From positions 1-11,969 of the forward strand of contig DYHL01000063.1 in assembly GCA_020724185.1 (NCBI GenBank): a DNA stretch of 11,969 nucleotides. The letters are read 5' to 3'. Every line of letters starts with the position of its first letter. The first letter of the stretch is position 1. The position numbers were made by a program, and so were the translations under genes. This document shows, in pieces, positions 1 to 5,329 of the stretch. Origin of the DNA: Candidatus Nitrosymbiomonas sp. (lineage in GTDB: Bacteria; Sysuimicrobiota; Sysuimicrobiia; Sysuimicrobiales; Humicultoraceae). A model generated the notes under the pieces. It had not been told where the DNA came from. It saw only the letters and a list, made by a program, of their open reading frames with translations, and searched no databases.

Positions 1-330
1 GACCTGTCTGAGATCTTTCCGAATGTCGAGGCCGACGTTTCGCTGATCCCACATGCCGACCCCCTGTTCCTCAAGAAGATCCTTGAGACAGGAGTGCTGC
101 TGCACGGCGACGAGGTGGAGTTCCGCATGCCGGCGGACGACTACCTGTCGCGGGCAGAAGCGCAGCTCGCGACCGAACGCCTGTTGGAGCGCATGATCGG
201 CCGGTTGCTCGATGTCAACTACCATATCGCCATAGAGATGGCCGGCGTCGCACCGCGGGACTTCTTCGAGTCATTTCTCAGAGTGGCCGAGATGAAGGTG
301 CTGCCGCCGAGGCGGCAGGTCAAGCGATAG
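1..330 (+). CDS. MntA-HepT-like fusion, 5' cut by window edge, HEPN part truncated
   Basis: The reading frame is open from base 1, so the 5' end lies outside the window; 109 residues are visible. The first ~40 residues (ADVSLIP, then LKKILETGVLLHGDE) resemble the C-terminal part of MntA-type nucleotidyltransferases, where a DLVLL-like strand is followed by a G-vLy-D turn. The rest (YLSRAEAQLATERLL, then LLDVNYHIAIEM, then FFESFLRVAEMKVLPP) resembles the N-terminal half of HepT/DUF86 HEPN proteins. In known MntA/HepT (type VII) systems MntA neutralises the HepT RNase by AMPylation. HepT normally continues for ~50 residues, including the catalytic R-x4-6-H motif. Here the protein ends in RRQVKR just after the helix ending in VLPP, so the RNase motif is missing. 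The 3' end overlaps the RelE-like gene on the other strand by 112 bases and crosses a palindrome at 301-318. I read it as a decayed or recombined TA remnant. Family assignment is by motif memory. Confidence 0.6.
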   Translation, partial: DLSEIFPNVEADVSLIPHADPLFLKKILETGVLLHGDEVEFRMPADDYLSRAEAQLATERLLERMIGRLLDVNYHIAIEMAGVAPRDFFESFLRVAEMKVLPPRRQVKR

Positions 331-512
331 GCCTTGGAGATGCGTGCCTCCCAAGTGCCCTCAAAGCCATGCAACTTCCTGAGGCGCAATGGGGGGTGTC
401 CAGGGTTCTCCGCAAGACACCGAAGCGCCCGATCCACGTAGTGCCGGGTTTCCTGTGGCAGGTCGGCGTAGTCGCTGAGGAACCTATGGCTCGCGACTAG
501 CCTGAGCGGCAC
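219..512 (-). CDS. RelE/ParE-family toxin with altered C-terminus
   Basis: 97 residues from a GTG start. A GAGG lies 9 bases upstream of it, and the start overlaps the end of the antitoxin gene by 29 bases. The N-terminal ~74 residues follow the RelE/ParE/YafQ fold: a LVASHRFLSDYADLP first strand and helix, a second helix ending in LAENPGHPPLRLRKL, then GTWEARISKAYRLTCRL, the central strands that carry the basic residues. RelE-type toxins usually cleave mRNA on the ribosome and are held inactive by an antitoxin encoded next to them. The family's usual last strand, of the R-V-G-x-H-D type, is absent. After STFI (residue 74, about base 291) the sequence turns into an unrelated tail (ATLRNDSKKSRG and on). 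That is where the opposite-strand HepT fragment also loses its family resemblance. Toxin activity is therefore doubtful. The pairing with the AbrB-type gene upstream is inferred from the overlap. Confidence 0.65.
   Translation of the reverse strand: MPLRLVASHRFLSDYADLPQETRHYVDRALRCLAENPGHPPLRLRKLHGFEGTWEARISKAYRLTCRLGGSTFISATLRNDSKKSRGATPAISMAIW
301..318. repeat. Perfect inverted repeat at the HepT/RelE collision point
   Basis: CTGCCGCC at 301-308 and GGCGGCAG at 311-318 are exact reverse complements separated by GA. The palindrome lies inside both the 3' end of the HepT-like frame and the 3' third of the RelE-like frame, next to the point where both lose family similarity. It could be a recombination scar or a transcription-stopping hairpin. 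There is no T-run on either side, so a standard intrinsic terminator is unlikely. Confidence 0.6.
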
Positions 513-936
513 GGTGGAGGTCCTCGATCAGAGCCTCGGCAGTCTCGTAGGATGTGACCCTTCTCCTTCGGATGTCGCGCTCGGCCTCACGCTCTCGCTG
601 CTGCCAGCGCTCATGCCACCACCAGGCCTGGTCACTCGGGACGACCCCCGCCTTGACCGCCACGGCCAGTTCCTCGTCGGCCAGTCCGACCGACCGCTGC
701 CAGTCGGTGTGAATCCGCTCGATCTTCGCTTGCACCGACTTCAGGAAGCGTTGTTCCTTGAGACTCAACGATGGCGCAGGAGCCCTGTCGACGAGGCGCT
801 TTGGGATCAGCAACATCCGGCCCCCCTCGGCCTGCACCTCCACGAGGTCGCCCGGTTCCAGATGAAGGCGATTCGACACCGCTTTCGGAATCGTGATCTG
901 ACGCTTGGGCCCTACTCGCACCAACGCCATGTTCAT
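484..936 (-). CDS. SpoVT/AbrB-type antitoxin
   Basis: 150 residues. Residues ~4-46 form a swapped-hairpin AbrB DNA-binding domain: VRVGPKRQITIPKAV, then LHLEPGDLVEVQAEGGRMLLIPK. The middle (residues ~55-90) is helical. The C-terminal part has the pattern seen in AbrB-like antitoxins paired with RelE toxins: a W-rich helix (DQAWWWHERWQQREREAERDI), a short arginine run, then YETAEALIEDL, which would wrap the toxin. The expected roles are to neutralise the RelE-like product just downstream (29-base overlap) and to repress its own promoter. The first ATG (934-936) overlaps the stop of the MNT gene as ATGA, suggesting coupled translation. A second in-frame ATG at 928-930 has AGAG 6 bases before it and gives the family-typical N-terminus MALVRVG; either start is possible. 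The class is clear; the partner is inferred from position. Confidence 0.8.
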   Translation of the reverse strand: MNMALVRVGPKRQITIPKAVSNRLHLEPGDLVEVQAEGGRMLLIPKRLVDRAPAPSLSLKEQRFLKSVQAKIERIHTDWQRSVGLADEELAVAVKAGVVPSDQAWWWHERWQQREREAERDIRRRRVTSYETAEALIEDLHRAAQASREP

Positions 937-1349
937 CTCTGATCTGCTGGATTCTGGGTATTCTTATCGGAACCCGGTGCCGCTGCCGGGTCGCGGGTGT
1001 ACACCCATACCACTTCTCCGGCAACCTTCCGGAGAAACCCGGGCTCGACGGTGCGCCGATTCCACTCGTCCAGTGTGTAAACGAATACCTCCGCCGGCAC
1101 CGGCAGGCTGATGGTATCCCAGGCGGCGGCCCTACGCTCCCAGGGATCGCGGGCGTACTGTGCCAGGATGACCAGGTCCAGGTCGCTGCCGACACCCCAG
1201 TCGCCGCGCGCGTAGGAGCCGAAATAGCCGATGCGCACGACCTCTGGGTGCCCTGTTGACACGCTCAGCGCCCAGTGCCGGACGGCGCGGTCAACAAGAT
1301 TGGCGTCCGGCCATCTGAGCACCGACGAACTCAATGATCTCACGGGCAT
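933..1349 (-). CDS. MNT-type minimal nucleotidyltransferase (HEPN partner)
   Basis: 138 residues. The hallmark is the pol-beta-superfamily motif at residues 44-61: G44-S45, then SYARGDWGVG, then the D56-x-D58 metal-binding pair and LVIL. A later AEVFVYT strand probably supplies the third acidic residue. MNT proteins of this size pair with HEPN proteins. In the characterised MntA/HepT systems the transferase adds AMP to the HEPN RNase and inactivates it. The frame remains open to 1382, but the ATG at 1349 has a GAGGAGG 9 bases upstream, so I chose it; a GTG at 1322 would give less overlap. The start lies inside the HEPN gene (59-base overlap), and the ribosome site is written in the HEPN codons for Glu-Glu-Ala. 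The 3' end overlaps the antitoxin gene by 4 bases. Residues ~118-138 are a low-complexity tail. Confidence 0.8.
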   Translation of the reverse strand: MPVRSLSSSVLRWPDANLVDRAVRHWALSVSTGHPEVVRIGYFGSYARGDWGVGSDLDLVILAQYARDPWERRAAAWDTISLPVPAEVFVYTLDEWNRRTVEPGFLRKVAGEVVWVYTRDPAAAPGSDKNTQNPADQR

Positions 1350-1695
1350 ACCGGATGGCCTCCTCGCTGTGGAGCGTACCAAAGTGCTCGAACGGCGCTC
1401 CTTCCGGGTGGCTGTTCGGGTATCGCGAGGGAATGTAGAAGCCGTCCAGGACGCGTCCCTCTTCCACCAGGTCGTCCGGGACCAGCACCGTCGCCGGCAG
1501 TTCTCTCAGCAAGCGGGCGATCACGTGGCCATGGGCTTCCTGGCCGAGAGACAAATGGAGCGCTTTCACCGCCTTCTCAGCGGCTTGTTGCGCAGCGAAG
1601 CAGGCCCACTCATGCCGGCCCGCCCGGCGAGAGTCCTCCGCCTGTTGAAGATCTCTAACCCCTTGCTCGAACCAGTCCTTGGCACGATTTGGCAT
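1291..1695 (-). CDS. HEPN-domain protein, toxin partner of the MNT gene
   Basis: 134 residues. The HEPN signature is clear: a first helix WFEQGVRDLQQAE, then the conserved ACFAAQQAAEKAVKAL helix (residues ~31-46), HGHVIARLLREL, then SRYPNSHPEG and a final YAREIIEFV helix. HEPN proteins encoded with MNT partners are usually RNase toxins or regulated RNA-binding proteins. R91 and H96 (RYPNSH) fit the R-x4-6-H catalytic spacing, but many relatives have RYPD without the His, so I do not claim activity. The frame is open back to 2055, but only from the ATG at 1695 does the protein match the family. AGAGGA about 9 bases upstream supports that start. It is the first gene of a four-gene minus-strand chain (HEPN, MNT, AbrB, RelE-like). 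The HEPN-before-MNT order is the one known from Shewanella hepT-mntA. Confidence 0.82.
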   Translation of the reverse strand: MPNRAKDWFEQGVRDLQQAEDSRRAGRHEWACFAAQQAAEKAVKALHLSLGQEAHGHVIARLLRELPATVLVPDDLVEEGRVLDGFYIPSRYPNSHPEGAPFEHFGTLHSEEAIRYAREIIEFVGAQMAGRQSC

Positions 1696-1901
1696 CGTCG
1701 AGGTCCTCTGGCTGGTGGCTATCTCGCGATACCTTCCATCCCCGGCGGCGCAACTCCTGCGACGGTTCCTGAACACGAATCCGTAGTCGGCGATCGCGGC
1801 ACGCCTGCGCGGCCGATGCGGCACAGTCCGACATTGCTGGATCCCAGTCGCGTTCCCCACCGGCGCCCGCCAGGGGTACCCCGGCGAACGGCCCGCGCCC
1901 G
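1696..1901. other. Gene-poor stretch between HEPN and PIN remnants
   Basis: About 205 bases with no frame I can assign. Frames open on both strands here are arginine/proline-rich shadows without family features. It should hold the leftward promoter of the HEPN chain; the best match I find (TTGCGC, 16 bases, TATCGC on the minus strand near 1728-1755) is weak. A 10-base palindrome GGGGTACCCC lies at 1873-1882, just before the PIN fragment. Confidence 0.4.
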
Positions 1902-2173
1902 GTGAGGATGCGCGTCTCAGGGGGCTATGGGGTGGACCGGGTGTTCCTGGACGCCAACGTCCTCTTCTCGGCGGCCTACGGCAGCTCGAGGATCGGCGCC
2001 CTGTGGGACCGCGCGCGGTTTGGCCGGTGCCGGCTCCTGGCGTCCCGCTATGCAATCGAGGAGGCGCGCCGAAACCTCAGCTCCTGACCGGGGACGCACG
2101 GCACTACGGCGTGCACTTCGGCGCATCGGTGGCAGGGATGCTCATTCAGACGCCGGCCGCGGGCTGGGAGATC
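1902..2173 (+). pseudogene. PIN-domain toxin (VapC-like), internal deletion and frame change
   Basis: The N-terminal part, bases 1902-2078 (GTG at 1902 or ATG at 1908), reads VFLDANVLFSAAY, then IGALWDRARFGRCRLLASRYAIEEARRNL. This is the start of a PIN domain with its first metal-binding Asp (FLDAN) and the acidic helix (EEARRNL). The frame then stops at 2085-2087. In another frame, bases 2081 to ~2170 read LLTGDARHYGVHFGASVAGMLIQTP, the normal C-terminal segment of the same family (LLTGD-x-RHF, ending in a strand and Pro). About 50-60 residues expected between these parts, including a conserved Asp, are missing, and the two halves are out of frame. The best explanation is one internal deletion with its junction near 2075-2083. 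No intact antitoxin partner is visible. PIN toxins of this class are RNases; this copy cannot fold into a complete active site. The 3' limit is approximate. Confidence 0.72.
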
Positions 2174-2176
2174 GGC

Positions 2177-2551
2177 TCAAGGCTCGTCTGCCAGGTCGTC
2201 GAGGGTCTCGAAGCCGAGGTGGAGGAGCATCTTGCCCGCAACCTCACGGCGAAGCGCAGGGTCGCTGAGACGACCATAGAGCCGCCGGATCCGCTTCGCT
2301 GAGATCGTGCGCACCTGCTGGGGCATGATGATGCTGTCCAGAGGGTTCCCTGCCGCGGCGGCCGGAAGCAGCAACTCCCAAGGTTGCACCGCTCGCCGTT
2401 CTTTCATGCTGGTGACCGGCAGGACCGTTAGCAGGCCTGATGTTTCGTTGAACGGCTCGTTGCTGACAACGAGCGCGGGGCGACTGCCCGCTTGCTCGTG
2501 ACCCTCGGCAGGATCGAGGGCAACCTCGACCAACGCCCAGCGACGGCGCAT
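2177..2551 (-). CDS. mazF: MazF/PemK-family mRNA interferase toxin
   Basis: 124 residues from the ATG at 2551. MazF features in order: WALVEVALDPAEGHEQAGSRPALVVSN (residues ~5-31, the conserved G-H-E-Q-A-G-x-R-P loop and strand), SGLLTVLPVTS (~37-47), LDSIIMPQQVRTISAKRI (~70-87, the D-S-x-I-x-x-x-Q-x-R-T block) and a C-terminal helix EVAGKMLLHLGF. MazF toxins cut single-stranded RNA at short sequences and are blocked by their antitoxin. No residue of the family signature looks damaged, so this is the most intact toxin in the window. The frame is open to 2719, but upstream residues are unlike the family. The start lies 13 bases after the antitoxin stop, with AGGA directly before the ATG, so initiation probably depends on ribosomes finishing the antitoxin gene. 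Its end abuts the PIN remnant. Confidence 0.88.
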   Translation of the reverse strand: MRRRWALVEVALDPAEGHEQAGSRPALVVSNEPFNETSGLLTVLPVTSMKERRAVQPWELLLPAAAAGNPLDSIIMPQQVRTISAKRIRRLYGRLSDPALRREVAGKMLLHLGFETLDDLADEP

Positions 2552-2564
2552 TCCTGTCAGGAAG

Positions 2565-2837
2565 TCACCCCCAGGCCTCCCGGTCAAGAGCACCGAAGTC
2601 GCGCTCAACGGCCTCCTGGGAGGTCCGATACTGAGCATCCTGCATGGCCGCGGCATAAGCCGCGCGCATCTCGTCCTCGCGCTGCTGCCGGCGGAGGCGG
2701 TCATGGCTGCGCCGCACAAGATGTTCTATCAACGCATTCTGGCTGGGCGCGTAGCCGGCGCGCACCAAGGCCTCAACGGCTGCCAAGACATCGCTGTGAA
2801 GGTAGAACGTCCGCTTCTTCGCACTCGGGGTGGTCAT
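2565..2837 (-). CDS. Ribbon-helix-helix antitoxin of the MazF pair
   Basis: 90 residues from the ATG at 2835-2837. Residues ~7-45 fit a ribbon-helix-helix domain: KKRTFYLHSDVLAAVEALVRAG, then APSQNALIEHLVRRS. A charged helix follows (RLRRQQREDEMRAAYAAAMQD). The C-terminus (YRTSQEAVERDFGALDREAW) has the acidic, aromatic pattern that MazE-type antitoxins use to occupy the toxin's RNA groove. It should neutralise the MazF product encoded 13 bases downstream and repress the shared promoter. Two earlier in-frame ATGs exist (2861 and 2852), but both lie in or before the -10 element, so transcripts from that promoter would start too late to include them; this decides the start at 2837. Confidence 0.82.
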   Translation of the reverse strand: MTTPSAKKRTFYLHSDVLAAVEALVRAGYAPSQNALIEHLVRRSHDRLRRQQREDEMRAAYAAAMQDAQYRTSQEAVERDFGALDREAWG

Positions 2838-2847
2838 CCTACGCCCA

Positions 2848-2875
2848 ATCATAACACCCATATCCAGCGTGTCAA
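2848..2875 (-). promoter_or_regulatory. Sigma70-type promoter of the RHH/mazF pair
   Basis: On the minus strand, TTGACA (2870-2875, perfect -35) is followed after 16 bases by TATGAT (2848-2853, one mismatch from TATAAT). Only 10 bases separate the -10 from the antitoxin ATG, so transcription should begin about 2-4 bases before the start codon, giving a nearly leaderless mRNA. An imperfect dyad (TAACAC at 2852-2857, GTGTCA at 2869-2874) spans the spacer and touches both elements. It is a natural operator candidate for the RHH antitoxin. Confidence 0.72.
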
Positions 2876-2897
2876 CGGGCCCGCGGCCGTGCCCGTT
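2874..2897. repeat. 7-base inverted repeat between pilC and the antitoxin promoter
   Basis: AACGGGC (2874-2880) and GCCCGTT (2891-2897) are exact reverse complements around a 10-base G+C-only loop. The repeat lies just past the pilC stop (minus-strand direction) and overlaps the -35 end of the antitoxin promoter. It could form a hairpin at the end of the pilus operon mRNA. No U-tract follows on the minus strand, so a classical terminator is not shown. Confidence 0.4.
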
Positions 2898-2906
2898 TGG
2901 GCGAGT

Positions 2907-4124
2907 CTACCGCACCCCTGTCGCGAGCTGGAAGATCGGCATGTAGAGCGAGATCACCATCGCGCCCACGACCACGCCCATGAAGATGATCAGGAGCGGC
3001 TCGAGCATCGAGGTGAGCCCGGCCACCAAGGCCTCAACCTCGACGTCGTAGAAGTCGGCTACCTTCTCGAGCATCTGATCGAGCGCGCCGGTCTCCTCGC
3101 CCACCTTGGCCATCTGCACCACCATCGGCGGAAAGACGCCCGAGAACTGCAGCGGGATCGCGATCGTCTGGCCCTCGCGGATGCTGGTGCGCACCGCGTC
3201 AATCGCGTTGCCGATCACCGTGTTGTCAATCGCCTTGGAGACCACCTCCAGCGACTGCATGATCGGCACGCCGCTGGCGATCAGGGTGCCCAGCGTGCGG
3301 GTGAACCGGGCGACCACGATCTTGCGGTTCAGCTCGCCCAGCACTGGCATCTTTAGCCGGAAGCGGTCGTAGCGGGCCCGGCCGGATGGGGTCTGCAGGT
3401 ACCGGCGCGTGGCGTACCCCGCCACCGCGCCCACCGCGAGGATCACGTACCAGTACGAGCGGATCGCCACGCTGAACGCCATGGCCATCTGGGTAGGCAG
3501 CGGTAGTTCTCCCGACCCGCCCAGTTCCTTGAACAGGTTCTCGAACTGGGGCAGGATGACGATCGTCATGAAGAACAGACCGCCCAGTGCCGCCGTGGTC
3601 AGCAGCACCGGGTACATCATCGCCGAGCGGATCTTGGAGCGCAGGGCCTGCTCCTTCTCTAGGTAAGTGGCGACGCGGTTGAGGACCTCGTCGAGCACGC
3701 CGCCGGTTTCGCCGGCCTTCACCATGTTGACGTAGAGCGACGAGAATGCCTTGGGGTGCTTGCCCATCGCGTCCGAGAGCGGCCGGCCACCCTCCACGTC
3801 CACGCGCACCTCGGCGATGATTGCCCTCAGGCGCTTGCTGCTGGACTGCTGCTCCAGGATCGTGAGCGTCCTCACCAGCGACAGTCCCGCGTTCACCATC
3901 GTGGCGAACTGCCGGCTGAAGATCGCCAGGTCCTTCAACCCGATGCCGAAAAGGCCTTGCAGGGACTGGAAGACATCGGCGCGCTCGACCGTGCGCTCCA
4001 GGTGCGTGATGAAGAAGCCCATGTCGCGGAGCCGGTCCACGACCATGGCGTCGCTGTCGGCCTCGATGACGCCCGAGATCAGGCGCCCGCTGTTGTCTTT
4101 GGCGCTGTAGCGGAAGACTGCCAT
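2907..4124 (-). CDS. pilC: Type IV pilus inner-membrane platform protein PilC
   Basis: 405 residues, the usual length for PilC/GspF. Two T2SSF domains are visible: an N-terminal one (residues ~60-190, from LAIFSRQFATMVNAGLSLVRTL, with KAGETGG at 136-142) and a C-terminal one (~270-395, from FTRTLGTLIASGVPIMQSLEVV, with KVGEETG at 340-346). Hydrophobic spans at ~170-193, ~223-240 and ~375-396 match the three membrane segments of the family. PilC sits in the inner membrane, where the cytoplasmic motors PilB and PilT act on it to insert or remove pilins. The start is the ATG before AVFRYSAKD, the family-typical N-terminus; residues encoded further upstream in the open frame are shadow sequence. 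It is the last gene of the operon, 8 bases after pilT, with a G-rich run (GGGGGTAGGC) before the ATG. No missing parts were seen. Confidence 0.95.
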   Translation of the reverse strand: MAVFRYSAKDNSGRLISGVIEADSDAMVVDRLRDMGFFITHLERTVERADVFQSLQGLFGIGLKDLAIFSRQFATMVNAGLSLVRTLTILEQQSSSKRLRAIIAEVRVDVEGGRPLSDAMGKHPKAFSSLYVNMVKAGETGGVLDEVLNRVATYLEKEQALRSKIRSAMMYPVLLTTAALGGLFFMTIVILPQFENLFKELGGSGELPLPTQMAMAFSVAIRSYWYVILAVGAVAGYATRRYLQTPSGRARYDRFRLKMPVLGELNRKIVVARFTRTLGTLIASGVPIMQSLEVVSKAIDNTVIGNAIDAVRTSIREGQTIAIPLQFSGVFPPMVVQMAKVGEETGALDQMLEKVADFYDVEVEALVAGLTSMLEPLLIIFMGVVVGAMVISLYMPIFQLATGVR

Positions 4125-4132
4125 GGCGGCGC

Positions 4133-5320
4133 CTACCCCCTCGTGTTGCGGCCGGCCTGTTCGACGTCGCCGCCGCCCTCTCGAATCATCTTGTGCAGCT
4201 CCTCGGTGTGGATGGCCCGGCTGAGCGCGTCCTCCATCGTGATCATCTTTCGCAGGCACAGGTCGCGCAGCGACTGGTCCATCGTCTGCATCCCGTGCTG
4301 CCCGCCGGTCTGGATCGCCATCTCGATCTGGTGCGTCTTGGCTTCCCGTATCAGGTTGCGGATCGCGGGCGTGGCCAGCATGATCTCCACGGCCGGGATC
4401 CGCCCGATCTCGTCCAGTGTGGGCCAGGTTTGCCCGCTGGCGCTGCCCAGGCGCGGCCGCCCCGCCGCCGCCGGACGGCCCTCAACCCGCCCCTTGAACC
4501 GCGCGTTGGGGAGCAGTTGCTGCGAGACCACCGACTCGAGCACCATCGAGATCTGGATGCGGATCTGCTGCTGTTGGTAGGGCGGGAAGACGTCAATGAT
4601 CCGGTCTATGGACTGCGCGGCGTTGGCCGTGTGCAGGGTGGCAAAGACCAGGTGGCCGGTCTCGGCGATCGTAAGCGCCGCCGAGATCGTCTCGAGGTCG
4701 CGCATCTCGCCGATCAGCACAACGTTGGGGTCCTCGCGCAGCACCGCGCGCAGCGCCGCGGGGAACGACTGCGTGTCGAACCCCAGCTCGCGCTGGTTGA
4801 CGATGCTCTTCCTGTGCTGGTGGAGGTACTCGATCGGGTCCTCAACGGTCACGATGTGGACGCTGCGCTCGCTGTTGATGAAGTCAATCATCGAGGCCAG
4901 CGTCGTGGACTTGCCGTGGCCGGTGGGCCCGGTTACCAGCACCAGCCCTCGGGGCTTTCGGGTCAGTTCCTTCAGGGCAGGCGGGAGGTTGAGAACCTCC
5001 ACCGTCGGGATCGTCATTGGGATCACCCGGATCGCGATCCCAACCGCGCCCCGCTGCCGGTAGATGTTGACCCGGAACCGGCCCAACCCGGGCACGCCGT
5101 AGGACAGGTCGAGTTCCCAGAACTTCTCGAACTTCTGCTTCTGGAAGGTGTTGAGCATGCTGTAGCCGAGCTGGAAAGTGTCCTCCGCCGACAGGATCTC
5201 GTGGTGCTCCATGGGCGCGAGCCGGCCCCATAGACGCATCGTGGGCTTGATCCCAGACGTCAGGTGCAGGTCCGACGACTGGGCGGTAACGACCTCGCGC
5301 AGCAGATCCTCGATGTGCAT
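4133..5320 (-). CDS. pilT: Type IV pilus retraction ATPase PilT
   Basis: 395 residues. The N-terminal PAS-like domain starts MHIEDLLREVVTAQSSDLHL (SDLH is typical of PilT). The RecA-like ATPase core follows: Walker A GPTGHGKS at 131-138 (His where Ser is commonest), Asp box VTVEDPIEY at ~157-165, Walker B NVVLIGEMRD at ~199-208, His box TGHLVFATLHT at 221-231, and the retraction signature AIRNLIREAK at 319-328 with KTHQI. PilT hexamers drive pilus retraction at PilC. The protein is longer than a usual ~350-residue PilT because of a roughly 29-residue insertion (about 279-307, rich in Gly, Ala, Pro and Arg, then QTWPTLDEIGR) between the QQLLP strand and VEIMLATPAIRN, plus a ~15-residue tail. 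The insertion keeps the frame. The gene starts 9 bases after pilB, with GGGGGCTGC before the ATG. Confidence 0.95.
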   Translation of the reverse strand: MHIEDLLREVVTAQSSDLHLTSGIKPTMRLWGRLAPMEHHEILSAEDTFQLGYSMLNTFQKQKFEKFWELDLSYGVPGLGRFRVNIYRQRGAVGIAIRVIPMTIPTVEVLNLPPALKELTRKPRGLVLVTGPTGHGKSTTLASMIDFINSERSVHIVTVEDPIEYLHQHRKSIVNQRELGFDTQSFPAALRAVLREDPNVVLIGEMRDLETISAALTIAETGHLVFATLHTANAAQSIDRIIDVFPPYQQQQIRIQISMVLESVVSQQLLPNARFKGRVEGRPAAAGRPRLGSASGQTWPTLDEIGRIPAVEIMLATPAIRNLIREAKTHQIEMAIQTGGQHGMQTMDQSLRDLCLRKMITMEDALSRAIHTEELHKMIREGGGDVEQAGRNTRG

Positions 5321-5329
5321 GGCAGCCCC

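Noticed and set aside
1231..1905. Open frame of 224 codons on the plus strand
   Set aside because: It lies opposite the HEPN and MNT genes and the gene-poor stretch, with an arginine/proline-rich product and no family features.
2874..2897. Intrinsic terminator after pilC
   Set aside because: The inverted repeat is real but has no T-run on either strand, so it is kept only as a repeat.
4193..5233. Open frame of 346 codons on the plus strand opposite pilT
   Set aside because: It is a shadow of pilT with the same His/Arg/Asp/Val-rich composition and no motif.
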